A DNA stretch of 64,000 bases, taken from contig JAUSOD010000096.1 in assembly GCA_030656215.1 (NCBI GenBank), positions 62,001 through 126,000 of the forward strand. Direction: 5' to 3'. Below the pieces are notes generated by a model. The model was not told the DNA's origin and ran no database searches. It saw only the letters and a list, made by a program, of their open reading frames with translations. This document shows positions 46,688 to 52,800 of this stretch, piece by piece. Position 1 is the stretch's first letter. Every line of letters starts with the position of its first letter. Origin of the DNA: Azoarcus sp. (GTDB lineage Bacteria > Pseudomonadota > Gammaproteobacteria > Burkholderiales > Rhodocyclaceae). Made by a program: the position numbers and the translations under genes.

Positions 46688-47698
46688 TCAGTCGGCGAAG
46701 ACGTGCAGCAGCGCGTCCTCGGGCTCGGGATAGGGGCTGTTGCGGCCGAAGTCGTAGGCGGCGCCAACGCGCTCGGACACGCGGGCCCGCAGCGTGGTGT
46801 CGGCGTCGTCGTCGAGCAGGTCGCGGGCGCGCAGCAAGGCGCCGAGCGCCGGGATCGGGTCGTGCTGGCGCAGCGCTTTGGCTTCGTCCTTGGGACGGTA
46901 GGTTTCGGGGTCGCCCTGGAAGTGGCCGAAGTAGCGGTCGGTCTTGACCTCGATCAGGGTCGGGCCCTCACCGCGGCGTGCGCGCGCCACCGCTGCACCG
47001 GCGGCCTCGAACACCGCCACCGCGTCGTTTTGCTCCACCAGCACGCCGGGCATGCCGTAGGCCACCGCGCGGTCGGCGTTGGAGGCGATCGAGGTGGATG
47101 CCGATTTCTCCACCGAGATGCCGTACTTGTTGTCCTCGACGATGAAGATCACCGGCAGCTTCCACAGCGCGGCAAGGTTGAGCGCCTCGTGGAAAGCGCC
47201 CTGGTTGGCGGCGCCCTCGCCGAAAAAAGCTACCGCGACCTGGTCGGTACCGCGCTTCTTCGCCGCCAACGCGGCGCCGCAGGCCTGGGGTGCGCCGGCA
47301 CCGACGATGCCGCCGCAGGAGAACTTCACCGCCGGATCGAACAGGTGCATGTGGCCGCCCTTGCCGCGACCCAGGCCGGTGACCTTGCCGTACATCTCGG
47401 CGGTCATCGCGTTCAGGTCCACATCCTTGGCGATGGCGAAGTGGTGCGGGCGATGCGCGCCGACCACGGTGTCGTCACGCCGCAGGTGGGCGCACACGCC
47501 CACCGCCACCGGCTCCTGGCCGGCGGCCAGGTGCATCTCGCCCGGTACCGGCCCGGCGCCGATGTCGAAGGCCAGGCCCTTCTGGATCTTGGGCGGAAGC
47601 TTCCCTTCGAGATAGACCTTGACCATGGTCTCCTCGTACTCCCGGATCTCGATCATCTTTTCGTACATCCACAGCAGTTGCTCGCTTGTCGCTTCCAT
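46688..47698 (-). CDS. 2-oxoacid/acetoin dehydrogenase E1 alpha subunit
   Basis: 336 residues. The TPP/Mg motif begins FFGEGAANQGAFHEALNLA and ends VEDNKYGIS, with Glu and Asp in the places where GDG and NN are more usual. HLAAGQEPVAVG and GLGRGKGGHMHLFD are typical of E1 alpha. The ATG at 47698 has a GAGGAGG site and agrees with the family N-terminus. It is the first gene of the operon, behind a sigma54 promoter at 47811-47826. No E3 gene is in the window. Confidence 0.9.
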   Translation of the reverse strand: MEATSEQLLWMYEKMIEIREYEETMVKVYLEGKLPPKIQKGLAFDIGAGPVPGEMHLAAGQEPVAVGVCAHLRRDDTVVGAHRPHHFAIAKDVDLNAMTAEMYGKVTGLGRGKGGHMHLFDPAVKFSCGGIVGAGAPQACGAALAAKKRGTDQVAVAFFGEGAANQGAFHEALNLAALWKLPVIFIVEDNKYGISVEKSASTSIASNADRAVAYGMPGVLVEQNDAVAVFEAAGAAVARARRGEGPTLIEVKTDRYFGHFQGDPETYRPKDEAKALRQHDPIPALGALLRARDLLDDDADTTLRARVSERVGAAYDFGRNSPYPEPEDALLHVFAD

Positions 47699-47810
47699 CG
47701 CTGCAAAGCCTCCTCGTCGATTGGTCGTCTGGTTGCGCCGTGGTCGGGAAGCGGGGTCGGCCGTGCTGCCTGTGCTCGCCCCGCGCTGCCACCGCGTCTG
47801 GGACTCACAT

Positions 47811-47826
47811 CGCAACTTCGGTGCCA
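47811..47826 (-). promoter_or_regulatory. Sigma54 promoter of the E1alpha-to-VOC operon
   Basis: On the minus strand the site reads TGGCACCGAAGTTGCG, matching TGGCAC-N5-TTGC with the required GG-N10-GC spacing. Transcription would start near 47800, about 100 nt before the E1 alpha ATG. Confidence 0.82.
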
Positions 47827-47855
47827 CCGCCGCTCCTGGTCGCGGCGAATGCACT

Positions 47856-47868
47856 CAAAGCACTGAAA
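47856..47868 (-). promoter_or_regulatory. IHF-like site
   Basis: On the minus strand TTTCAGTGCTTTG fits WATCAANNNNTTR with two mismatches. It lies between the sigma54 promoter and the upstream activator site. A 20-bp block here (47856-47875) is 18/20 identical to the one at 52200-52219 in the other divergent promoter region. Confidence 0.5.
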
Positions 47869-47956
47869 AACAAGGGTTTCGTAGTCGCTGAAGGACGTTT
47901 CGGCTGGTCGTTCCGGGGGCGTGCGGGGCGGCCGACTGTCGCAGCGCGGGAGACAT

Positions 47957-47979
47957 CTGTCGCGCGCCGGGCGCAACAG
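47957..47979. promoter_or_regulatory. Upstream activator site between E1alpha and porin promoters
   Basis: CTGTCGC (47957-47963), nine bases, then GCAACAG (47973-47979). The same half-sites with the same nine-base gap occur perfectly at 51939-51961. A lone CTGTCGC half-site lies at 47936-47942. It is flanked by the two divergent sigma54 promoters and is probably bound by the AcoR-like activator. Confidence 0.65.
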
Positions 47980-48010
47980 ATGCGACCGCCGTGCGACGGG
48001 ACAGATCAGC

Positions 48011-48023
48011 TAAGGCATTGATT
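48011..48023 (-). promoter_or_regulatory. IHF-like site upstream of the porin gene
   Basis: On the minus strand AATCAATGCCTTA is a perfect match to the IHF consensus WATCAANNNNTTR. It sits about 20 bp upstream of the -24 box at 48042, the usual place for IHF to bend DNA between activator and sigma54 polymerase. Confidence 0.6.
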
Positions 48024-48041
48024 CTTATGAGACCCGCGGCA

Positions 48042-48057
48042 TGGCATCGAAAGTGCA
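48042..48057 (+). promoter_or_regulatory. Sigma54-type promoter of the outer-membrane channel gene
   Basis: TGGCATCGAAAGTGCA has GG-N10-GC spacing but departs from consensus at one base of each box (CAT for CAC, GTGC for TTGC). The start would fall near 48068, 100 nt before the ATG. Confidence 0.68.
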
Positions 48058-48168
48058 ATGACGCAGTCTCGGAGCACGGCGAACCGGCTCCGGCCGGGGC
48101 GAGGTCCGCAGCGCCGAGATCATCTATCCGGCTTCATCCCTTTGCACGAAAACTAAAAGGAGACACCC

Positions 48169-49056
48169 ATGCACATCCACACTCCCCGTCTGCGCCACGC
48201 ATCGAAGCGCGCGCTGCCGCTGGCCACCCTTTGGGCGGCGCTGGCCGTGGCGCTGCCGGCCCAGGCCCAGGTCACGCTGGACGTGATCGGCCCCCACGAG
48301 TACGACTTGCCGGTGGGGTTCAAGCCGTTCAACGTGTTCGTGCAGTACGCCACCTTCCAGAACGGCGCACGGGCCTGGGACGGCAGCGGTGACAACAAGC
48401 GCGCCGCGGCAAAGACAAGAACCATCGTCGGTTTGTCGAAGTACGTGCGCTTCTGGACCCCGGAATCGAACCCGGATATCGGCCTCGCCTACGAGGTGAT
48501 CCTGCCCGAGGTCGGCGTCAGCAATGACGCTACCAACAGTTCCAGCAGCGGTCTCGGCGATCCGCTGACCGGGCCGGCGATCTGGTACAAGCCGACGCCG
48601 AATTCGACGCTGGGCTTCCAGTCCTTCTTCCAGATTCCGGTGGGCAACAAGGACGTGGGCGGCGGCGATGTGTGGAAGAACCTGTCGAGCCTGTTCTGGG
48701 ACGTGCAGTTCGAGCGCTTCAGCTACACCGCCGATGCAGGGTTCGTGTTCTTCGGCGAGTCGACCGCGGCCGATGCGCGTCCGGCCACGCTGTTCCACAC
48801 CAACCACCGGGTCGGCTACAAGCTCAGCGCTTCGATCGAGCCTTTCATCGCGCTCGACTACGAGCGCCAGGGTTCCTGGACCAACCGGAACACCGGGGTG
48901 AAGGTAGCGGCCAGCCGGGAGACCACGGCCGGTGTGGGGGTGTATTTCAGCTACTACGGCAACCAGTCGATCACCGTGCGCTACTCGCGCGGCGTCAGCG
49001 GCGAGGACCACGGGCTGACCGACAGCTTCAACCTCAAGTACGCCTACGCCTGGTGA
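48169..49056 (+). CDS. Outer-membrane transport protein (phenol-degradation 'MetA' family barrel)
   Basis: 295 residues. The signal peptide ends at ALPAQAQ. The rest alternates polar and hydrophobic residues as in a beta-barrel and ends on an aromatic residue (KYAYAW), the outer-membrane insertion signal. Sequence style matches PF13557-type channels found in catabolic clusters for hydrophobic or aromatic substrates. It is divergent from the E1 alpha operon with a shared enhancer, so it probably admits the pathway substrate. Strong AAGGAG site. Confidence 0.82.
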   Translation: MHIHTPRLRHASKRALPLATLWAALAVALPAQAQVTLDVIGPHEYDLPVGFKPFNVFVQYATFQNGARAWDGSGDNKRAAAKTRTIVGLSKYVRFWTPESNPDIGLAYEVILPEVGVSNDATNSSSSGLGDPLTGPAIWYKPTPNSTLGFQSFFQIPVGNKDVGGGDVWKNLSSLFWDVQFERFSYTADAGFVFFGESTAADARPATLFHTNHRVGYKLSASIEPFIALDYERQGSWTNRNTGVKVAASRETTAGVGVYFSYYGNQSITVRYSRGVSGEDHGLTDSFNLKYAYAW

Positions 49057-49149
49057 TGTGTGCTGCCGCAGCCTCGTCGAGCGCTGCGGCAGTGATGGCG
49101 CTGCGGCAGTAATGGTCGTGGCGTCCGGTTGAGATGCCAGCCTGAATGC

Positions 49150-49184
49150 AAAACGCCGCCGGACGTTCAGACCGGCGGCGTTTT
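49150..49184. terminator. Bidirectional terminator between channel and cytochrome genes
   Basis: A perfect 13-bp inverted repeat, AAAACGCCGCCGG at 49150-49162 and its complement at 49172-49184, with a 9-nt loop. The A/T ends provide a T-run in both directions for the convergent genes. Confidence 0.9.
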
Positions 49185-49202
49185 CCCTATGAGCTTGGGT
49201 GG

Positions 49203-49586
49203 CTACCACTGCCCCAACGATCTGAGATAGGCCACCAGCTCCCATATTTCCTCGGACGAGAACACTTCGCCCCAGGGCGGCATCGGTGTCGCGCCGCGTC
49301 CGCCGTCGCGTATCGTGTTGTAAACGTACTCCGGGTCTAGGCCCTCCCGGTCGACGAAAAGCGCTGGTTGGTGCCCGTGGCAGAAGTCCGCACAGCCGGA
49401 CTGGTAGCGTGCCTTGCCGGCCGCGATCCGGGCGCGGTCGCCGAGGTCGAAAGTGGGGGCGTTTGGCGAGTCGGCGAGGATCTCTTCGCTGGGCGCCGAG
49501 TCCGGCAGTACGGCATTGAATGCGAGAGCCGGTACTGACGCAGCCAGCAGCGCCAGTACCAGGGTGAGGTGTCGGTGAGTTTTCAT
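49203..49586 (-). CDS. Small periplasmic cytochrome c with CX3CH haem motif
   Basis: 127 residues. A Sec signal peptide (to about ALA at 22) is followed by one class-I cytochrome c domain. The haem motif reads CADFCHG, three residues between the cysteines instead of two. The likely distal methionine is in GATPMPPWGE, and LVAYLRSLGQW is the usual C-terminal helix. It is downstream of the PQQ dehydrogenase gene and is probably its electron acceptor. The reading of the codons (TGT GCG GAC TTC TGC CAC) is unambiguous in this sequence. Confidence 0.85.
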   Translation of the reverse strand: MKTHRHLTLVLALLAASVPALAFNAVLPDSAPSEEILADSPNAPTFDLGDRARIAAGKARYQSGCADFCHGHQPALFVDREGLDPEYVYNTIRDGGRGATPMPPWGEVFSSEEIWELVAYLRSLGQW

Positions 49587-49643
49587 GGTCTTCGAACCTT
49601 CATTCCATTTGGCGAACGAGCTTGTTCGCAGGTCGGGGGAAGC

Positions 49644-49679
49644 GCACGGCGCGCCGGGGTCGAGCCCGGCACGCCGTGC
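49644..49679 (-). other. GC-rich intercistronic hairpin
   Basis: Arms 49644-49658 and 49665-49679 match at 14 of 15 positions, with a 6-nt loop and no T-run. It lies in the 98-bp gap between the PQQ dehydrogenase and cytochrome genes; a smaller palindrome (49612-49629) follows. It may stabilise or process the mRNA rather than end it. Confidence 0.6.
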
Positions 49680-49684
49680 CGCGC

Positions 49685-51673
49685 TCAGTTGACCTGGACC
49701 GCAACCAGCTCGGCGGGCAGGCCGGCGCCGCCGATCGGCACCACCACATACTGCTTGTCGCCGGCGCGGTACGTCATCAGCGCGCCAAAGGCAGCACCCG
49801 GCAGGCGCAATTCGCCGACCAGATCACCGTTGCGCGCGTCGTGGGCGTACAGGTAGGGCTCCTTTTCGTCGACGCTGGCCTGGGTGATCAGCGCATTGCC
49901 GCGTGAGGACAGGCCGATCACGCCATGGGTGCCTTCCGGTGCGAGGAACAGGATCTCGTCGGTCAGCGCAACGAAGCTCTCGCGCGGTACGCCGACGCGA
50001 TCGAGCTTCAGGTCCTTGATCGCCGGGTGGTCGACCGGGCCCTTGCCTGCCGGGATGCGCCACAGGTGCTTGCCGGTGTTCATGTCGATCGCGGTCACGG
50101 TGGAGAACGGCGGCTTGAACAGCGGCAGGCCCTGCGGACCGCCGACGCCGGCCCAGGTGCCGGTGTAGTCGTAGACGCTGGCGTTCTCCTTCTTGATCTT
50201 GATCCCGAACGGAATCGTGAACGAAGGCACGTACATCACATTGGTCTTCGGGTTGTGTGCCGCGCCGGCCCAGCTTGCGCCGCCGAGTACGCCCGGCACC
50301 TGCAGGGTGCCGGCCTTGGTCAGGCTGGGCGGGGTGTACAGCGGCCCGTAGTTGTAGCGCGCCAGGATCTTGGCGGCTTCCTCCTTGAGCTTGGGGGTGA
50401 GATCAATCAGGTCGTTCTCGGTCACACCCTGCTGCACGAAGGGTGCAGGCACGGTCGGATGCGGCTGGGTCGCCGCCGAGCGCTCGCCCGGTACCGTCGA
50501 TTGCGGCACCGCGAGGTCCTCGATCGGCCATACCGGCTTGCCGGTGGCGCGGTCGAAGGTGAACACGAAGCCCTGCTTGGTGACCTGCGCCACGGCCTTG
50601 ATCTGTTTGCCGTTGACGGTGAGGTCCATCAGATTGGGCGAGGTCGGCAGGTCGTAGTCCCACAGCCCGTGGCGCACCATCTGGTAGTACCAGGCCAGCT
50701 TGCCGGACTTGGCGTCGACTGCTACCAGCGATTCGCCGAACAGGCCGTCGCCCTTTCGATGGCCGCCGTAGAAGTCGTTGGTCGGGGTCGAGAACGGCAG
50801 GTAGACCAGGCCGAGCTCCTCGTCGCAGCCCGGGCGCGCCCACATATTGCCCGAGCCGGCGGTCTTCCACGATTCGTCTTCCCAGGTCTCGTTCCCGGCC
50901 TGGCCCTTCTGCGGCGGCTGCTCGAAGATCCACACCCGCTTGCCGGTGCGCACGTCGAAGGCCTGCACGTCACCCGGCGGGTGGTACTTCATCGGCTGGC
51001 GGCCGATGGCGAAGGAGTCGAGTACCGCGATGCTGGGCACCACGGTGTTGCCGCACACGATCGGGGGCGAGGTGACCGCCACCAGCGAGCGGTCCACCTG
51101 GCGGCGCATGCCCTTGGTCAGGTCGATGCGGCCCTGCTCGCCCCAGGATTCGATCGGTTTGCCGGTCTTGGCGTCGAGCGCGATCAGGTAGCCATCGCCG
51201 GTGCCGACGATGATGCGTTTGTCGTCGCCGTCGGCCCAGTAGGTGAGGCCGCGATTGATGAAGCCGAGGTTGGGCGGGGTGCCGTCCTTGTATGCCTGCG
51301 GGTCGTAGGTCCACAGCGTCTTGCCGCTTTGGCCGTCGATCGCGGACACCGTGCTCATCGGCGAGGTGGAGTACAGGATGCCGTCGATCGCCAGCGGGGT
51401 GGATTCGTTCACCCAGGTGCGCAGCTCGGCGTTGTCGGCGGCGATCGCGTTGTCGGGCATGGTCCAGCGCCAGGCCACCTTCATCGATTTCACACTCTCG
51501 GCGGTGACGCCCTTGCCCGCGAGGTAGCGCGATCCGGCCTTGTCGGCGGTGTATTCGGTCCAGTTGCCATCGTTGCCGGCAAACGCGGTCGTCATCGCGG
51601 CGAGCAGTGCGGTGAGGCACAGTGCGCCGCGGACGGCTTGCGGGCTACCACGCGTGGTTTTCGACTTCTTCAT
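49685..51673 (-). CDS. Periplasmic PQQ-dependent dehydrogenase (quinoprotein)
   Basis: 662 residues with a Sec signal peptide (to about AFAG). PQQ propeller repeats are evident (VSAIDGQSGKTLWTYDP; LIALDAKTGKPIESWG; VTAIDMNTGKHLWRIP). The probable catalytic aspartate is in HGLWDYDLPTSPN. The sequence style is that of the membrane glucose dehydrogenase branch, but the five-helix N-terminal anchor is absent, there is no C-terminal cytochrome domain and no vicinal Cys-Cys pair. Polyols, alcohols or aldehydes are possible substrates. A GGAG site precedes the ATG at 51673. It is expressed from the sigma54 promoter at 51774-51789 with the cytochrome gene downstream. Confidence 0.9.
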   Translation of the reverse strand: MKKSKTTRGSPQAVRGALCLTALLAAMTTAFAGNDGNWTEYTADKAGSRYLAGKGVTAESVKSMKVAWRWTMPDNAIAADNAELRTWVNESTPLAIDGILYSTSPMSTVSAIDGQSGKTLWTYDPQAYKDGTPPNLGFINRGLTYWADGDDKRIIVGTGDGYLIALDAKTGKPIESWGEQGRIDLTKGMRRQVDRSLVAVTSPPIVCGNTVVPSIAVLDSFAIGRQPMKYHPPGDVQAFDVRTGKRVWIFEQPPQKGQAGNETWEDESWKTAGSGNMWARPGCDEELGLVYLPFSTPTNDFYGGHRKGDGLFGESLVAVDAKSGKLAWYYQMVRHGLWDYDLPTSPNLMDLTVNGKQIKAVAQVTKQGFVFTFDRATGKPVWPIEDLAVPQSTVPGERSAATQPHPTVPAPFVQQGVTENDLIDLTPKLKEEAAKILARYNYGPLYTPPSLTKAGTLQVPGVLGGASWAGAAHNPKTNVMYVPSFTIPFGIKIKKENASVYDYTGTWAGVGGPQGLPLFKPPFSTVTAIDMNTGKHLWRIPAGKGPVDHPAIKDLKLDRVGVPRESFVALTDEILFLAPEGTHGVIGLSSRGNALITQASVDEKEPYLYAHDARNGDLVGELRLPGAAFGALMTYRAGDKQYVVVPIGGAGLPAELVAVQVN

Positions 51674-51773
51674 GGTCCTTGTCTCCTTTCTGGTTTGTAC
51701 GTCGCGCATCCGCTGAATGCGCGTTGCGTGGTGAAAGTGCTGCAGCCGGAAACCGGCGTGCCGCTGCAAGGAC

Positions 51774-51789
51774 AGCAATTTGGGTGCCA
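51774..51789 (-). promoter_or_regulatory. Sigma54 promoter of the PQQ dehydrogenase-cytochrome operon
   Basis: On the minus strand TGGCACCCAAATTGCT is a perfect match to TGGCAC-N5-TTGCW. The transcript would start near 51763, 90 nt before the ATG. Confidence 0.88.
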
Positions 51790-51795
51790 CAAACA

Positions 51796-51808
51796 TAAGC
51801 TATTGAAT
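51796..51808 (-). promoter_or_regulatory. IHF-like site at the PQQ dehydrogenase promoter
   Basis: On the minus strand ATTCAATAGCTTA matches WATCAANNNNTTR with one mismatch. It is directly upstream of the -24 box, in a locally AT-rich stretch. Confidence 0.5.
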
Positions 51809-51917
51809 TAATTATGGAAAACAGAGTTTTCGAGGGCGAGGTCGATTCCAGTGGACGCGGGATCGTCCGTCGATGTCGAGAGAGATGTGTGAAATCAGTG
51901 GCTTATGCCCTCAGTGC

Positions 51918-51977
51918 GGGGCGCGACGGCTGAAACAGCTGTCGCGCCCCGCATGCGACAGCTGTTTCAGCCGTCGC
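51918..51977. promoter_or_regulatory. Double palindromic enhancer between PQQ dehydrogenase and EF-hand genes
   Basis: A perfect 23-bp inverted repeat (51923-51945 and 51955-51977, 9-nt gap) contains CTGTCGC-N9-GCGACAG at its centre (51939-51961). Each arm is itself a near-palindrome (GCGACRGCTG-NNN-CAGCYGTCGC) with centres at 51934 and 51966, 32 bp or about three helical turns apart. This looks like the binding region for a dimeric or oligomeric sigma54 activator serving the promoters at 51774 and 52233. Confidence 0.75.
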
Positions 51978-52125
51978 CCACATGGCAGCAAAGTCGGTGG
52001 ACCGACGTGAGCCCCGGCATCTTGTCGGCAAATGCGTTCTGCACACTCGATCTGGCACTGCTGTCGGATATGGGCGACAAGGTGATCACGGGCGCCATCG
52101 GCGTATCGCGCGATTGCGCGCTGCC

Positions 52126-52149
52126 CGCCGTCGTCAATTGACGACGGCG
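52126..52149. repeat. Perfect 24-bp palindrome
   Basis: A contiguous perfect palindrome centred on CAATTG, about 85 bp upstream of the EF-hand sigma54 promoter. It could be an additional operator or a cruciform. A GC3-rich open stretch ends inside it (TGA at 52139-52141). Together with the enhancer and promoters it accounts for the 633-bp gap between the PQQ dehydrogenase and EF-hand genes. Confidence 0.6.
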
Positions 52150-52199
52150 CGGCAGTTCAAGGGTGGGGATAGCACCCCATGGCGCGCGGAATCAGTCTG

Positions 52200-52212
52200 C
52201 AAGGCATTGAAA
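52200..52212 (-). promoter_or_regulatory. IHF-like site upstream of the EF-hand gene
   Basis: On the minus strand TTTCAATGCCTTG fits WATCAANNNNTTR with one mismatch. It is about 20 bp from the -24 box at 52233 and part of the 20-bp block shared with 47856-47875. Confidence 0.5.
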
Positions 52213-52232
52213 AACAAGGAGTCATGCCGCTG

Positions 52233-52248
52233 TGGCACGCCGCTTGCG
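52233..52248 (+). promoter_or_regulatory. Sigma54 promoter of the EF-hand protein gene
   Basis: TGGCACGCCGCTTGCG matches TGGCAC-N5-TTGC with correct GG-N10-GC spacing. The predicted start near 52258 gives a leader of about 48 nt. Confidence 0.82.
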
Positions 52249-52305
52249 GAACAGTCGTGCCCTCGACCTTTCGAGGCCTTCCATTTCAATGAGAGGAGAG
52301 ACGTG

Positions 52306-52623
52306 ATGACACTCAAGACAGTTGTGGCGGCAATCATGGCCGCAGGTTTTGCGCTTCCGATGGTCGCTGGCGCCGCGGGCGATGCACTCAAGGCCGACCA
52401 GAAATTTGAAGCACTCGATGCCAACAAGGACGGCGTGATCGACCGCCAGGAAGCGGTCGCCGATCCGGCTGTCGCTGCGGCGTTCGACCAGATTGACGCG
52501 GCGCGCACCGGCGAGATCACGCCTGAAGACTTCGCGGCATGGGAAGAGGTTTCGAAACCCATGGATTCGAAACCCGAGCATCCGGCGATGGAACCGAAAA
52601 CGCCTGCAGTTCCGGCGAACTGA
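52306..52623 (+). CDS. Periplasmic EF-hand protein
   Basis: 105 residues. The signal peptide ends near AGAAGDA. One canonical EF-hand loop, DANKDGVIDRQE, has all six liganding positions. A second, degenerate loop DAARTGEITPED follows 25 residues later. The tail is Pro/Lys/Glu-rich. It lies divergent from the PQQ dehydrogenase gene and shares its enhancer, so it may supply or buffer the metal (calcium or similar) that PQQ enzymes need. That role is inference. Strong GAGGAG site before the ATG. Confidence 0.85.
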   Translation: MTLKTVVAAIMAAGFALPMVAGAAGDALKADQKFEALDANKDGVIDRQEAVADPAVAAAFDQIDAARTGEITPEDFAAWEEVSKPMDSKPEHPAMEPKTPAVPAN

Positions 52624-52633
52624 GTGGCCCTTG

Positions 52634-52657
52634 CGGTGGTGCAAGCCACCACCGTTT
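52634..52657 (+). terminator. Hairpin terminator after the EF-hand gene
   Basis: CGGTGGTG and CACCACCG (52634-52641, 52647-52654) with a 5-nt loop, followed by TTTCCC. The T-run is short, so efficiency is uncertain. Confidence 0.6.
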
Positions 52658-52800
52658 CCCGGCCGGGTCGGCGGGGTCGAGAGGTGGGCCGAGCCATGCG
52701 GACAACGACATCGCGTCGTCGCTCGGATGTACCGGTCCCGCTTGACCCTGCTCACGTGAAAGGGATGAGCCACAAGCATGGCCCGACGCAGGCTCAGGAC

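Noticed and set aside
46688-47698. Inactive E1 alpha because GDG and NN of the TPP motif read GEG and DN
   Set aside because: Glu and Asp can coordinate the magnesium in related enzymes, and the rest of the motif is intact, so inactivity is not supported.
49685-51673. Lanthanide dependence of the PQQ dehydrogenase from the Asp-Tyr-Asp motif
   Set aside because: A second Asp two residues after the catalytic one marks lanthanide enzymes in the methanol dehydrogenase branch, but membrane glucose dehydrogenases share Asp-x-Asp without being lanthanide enzymes, and this protein resembles that branch.
52306-52623. Lanmodulin
   Set aside because: Lanmodulin has several EF-hands with Pro at position 2; this protein has one canonical loop without that Pro and one degenerate loop.
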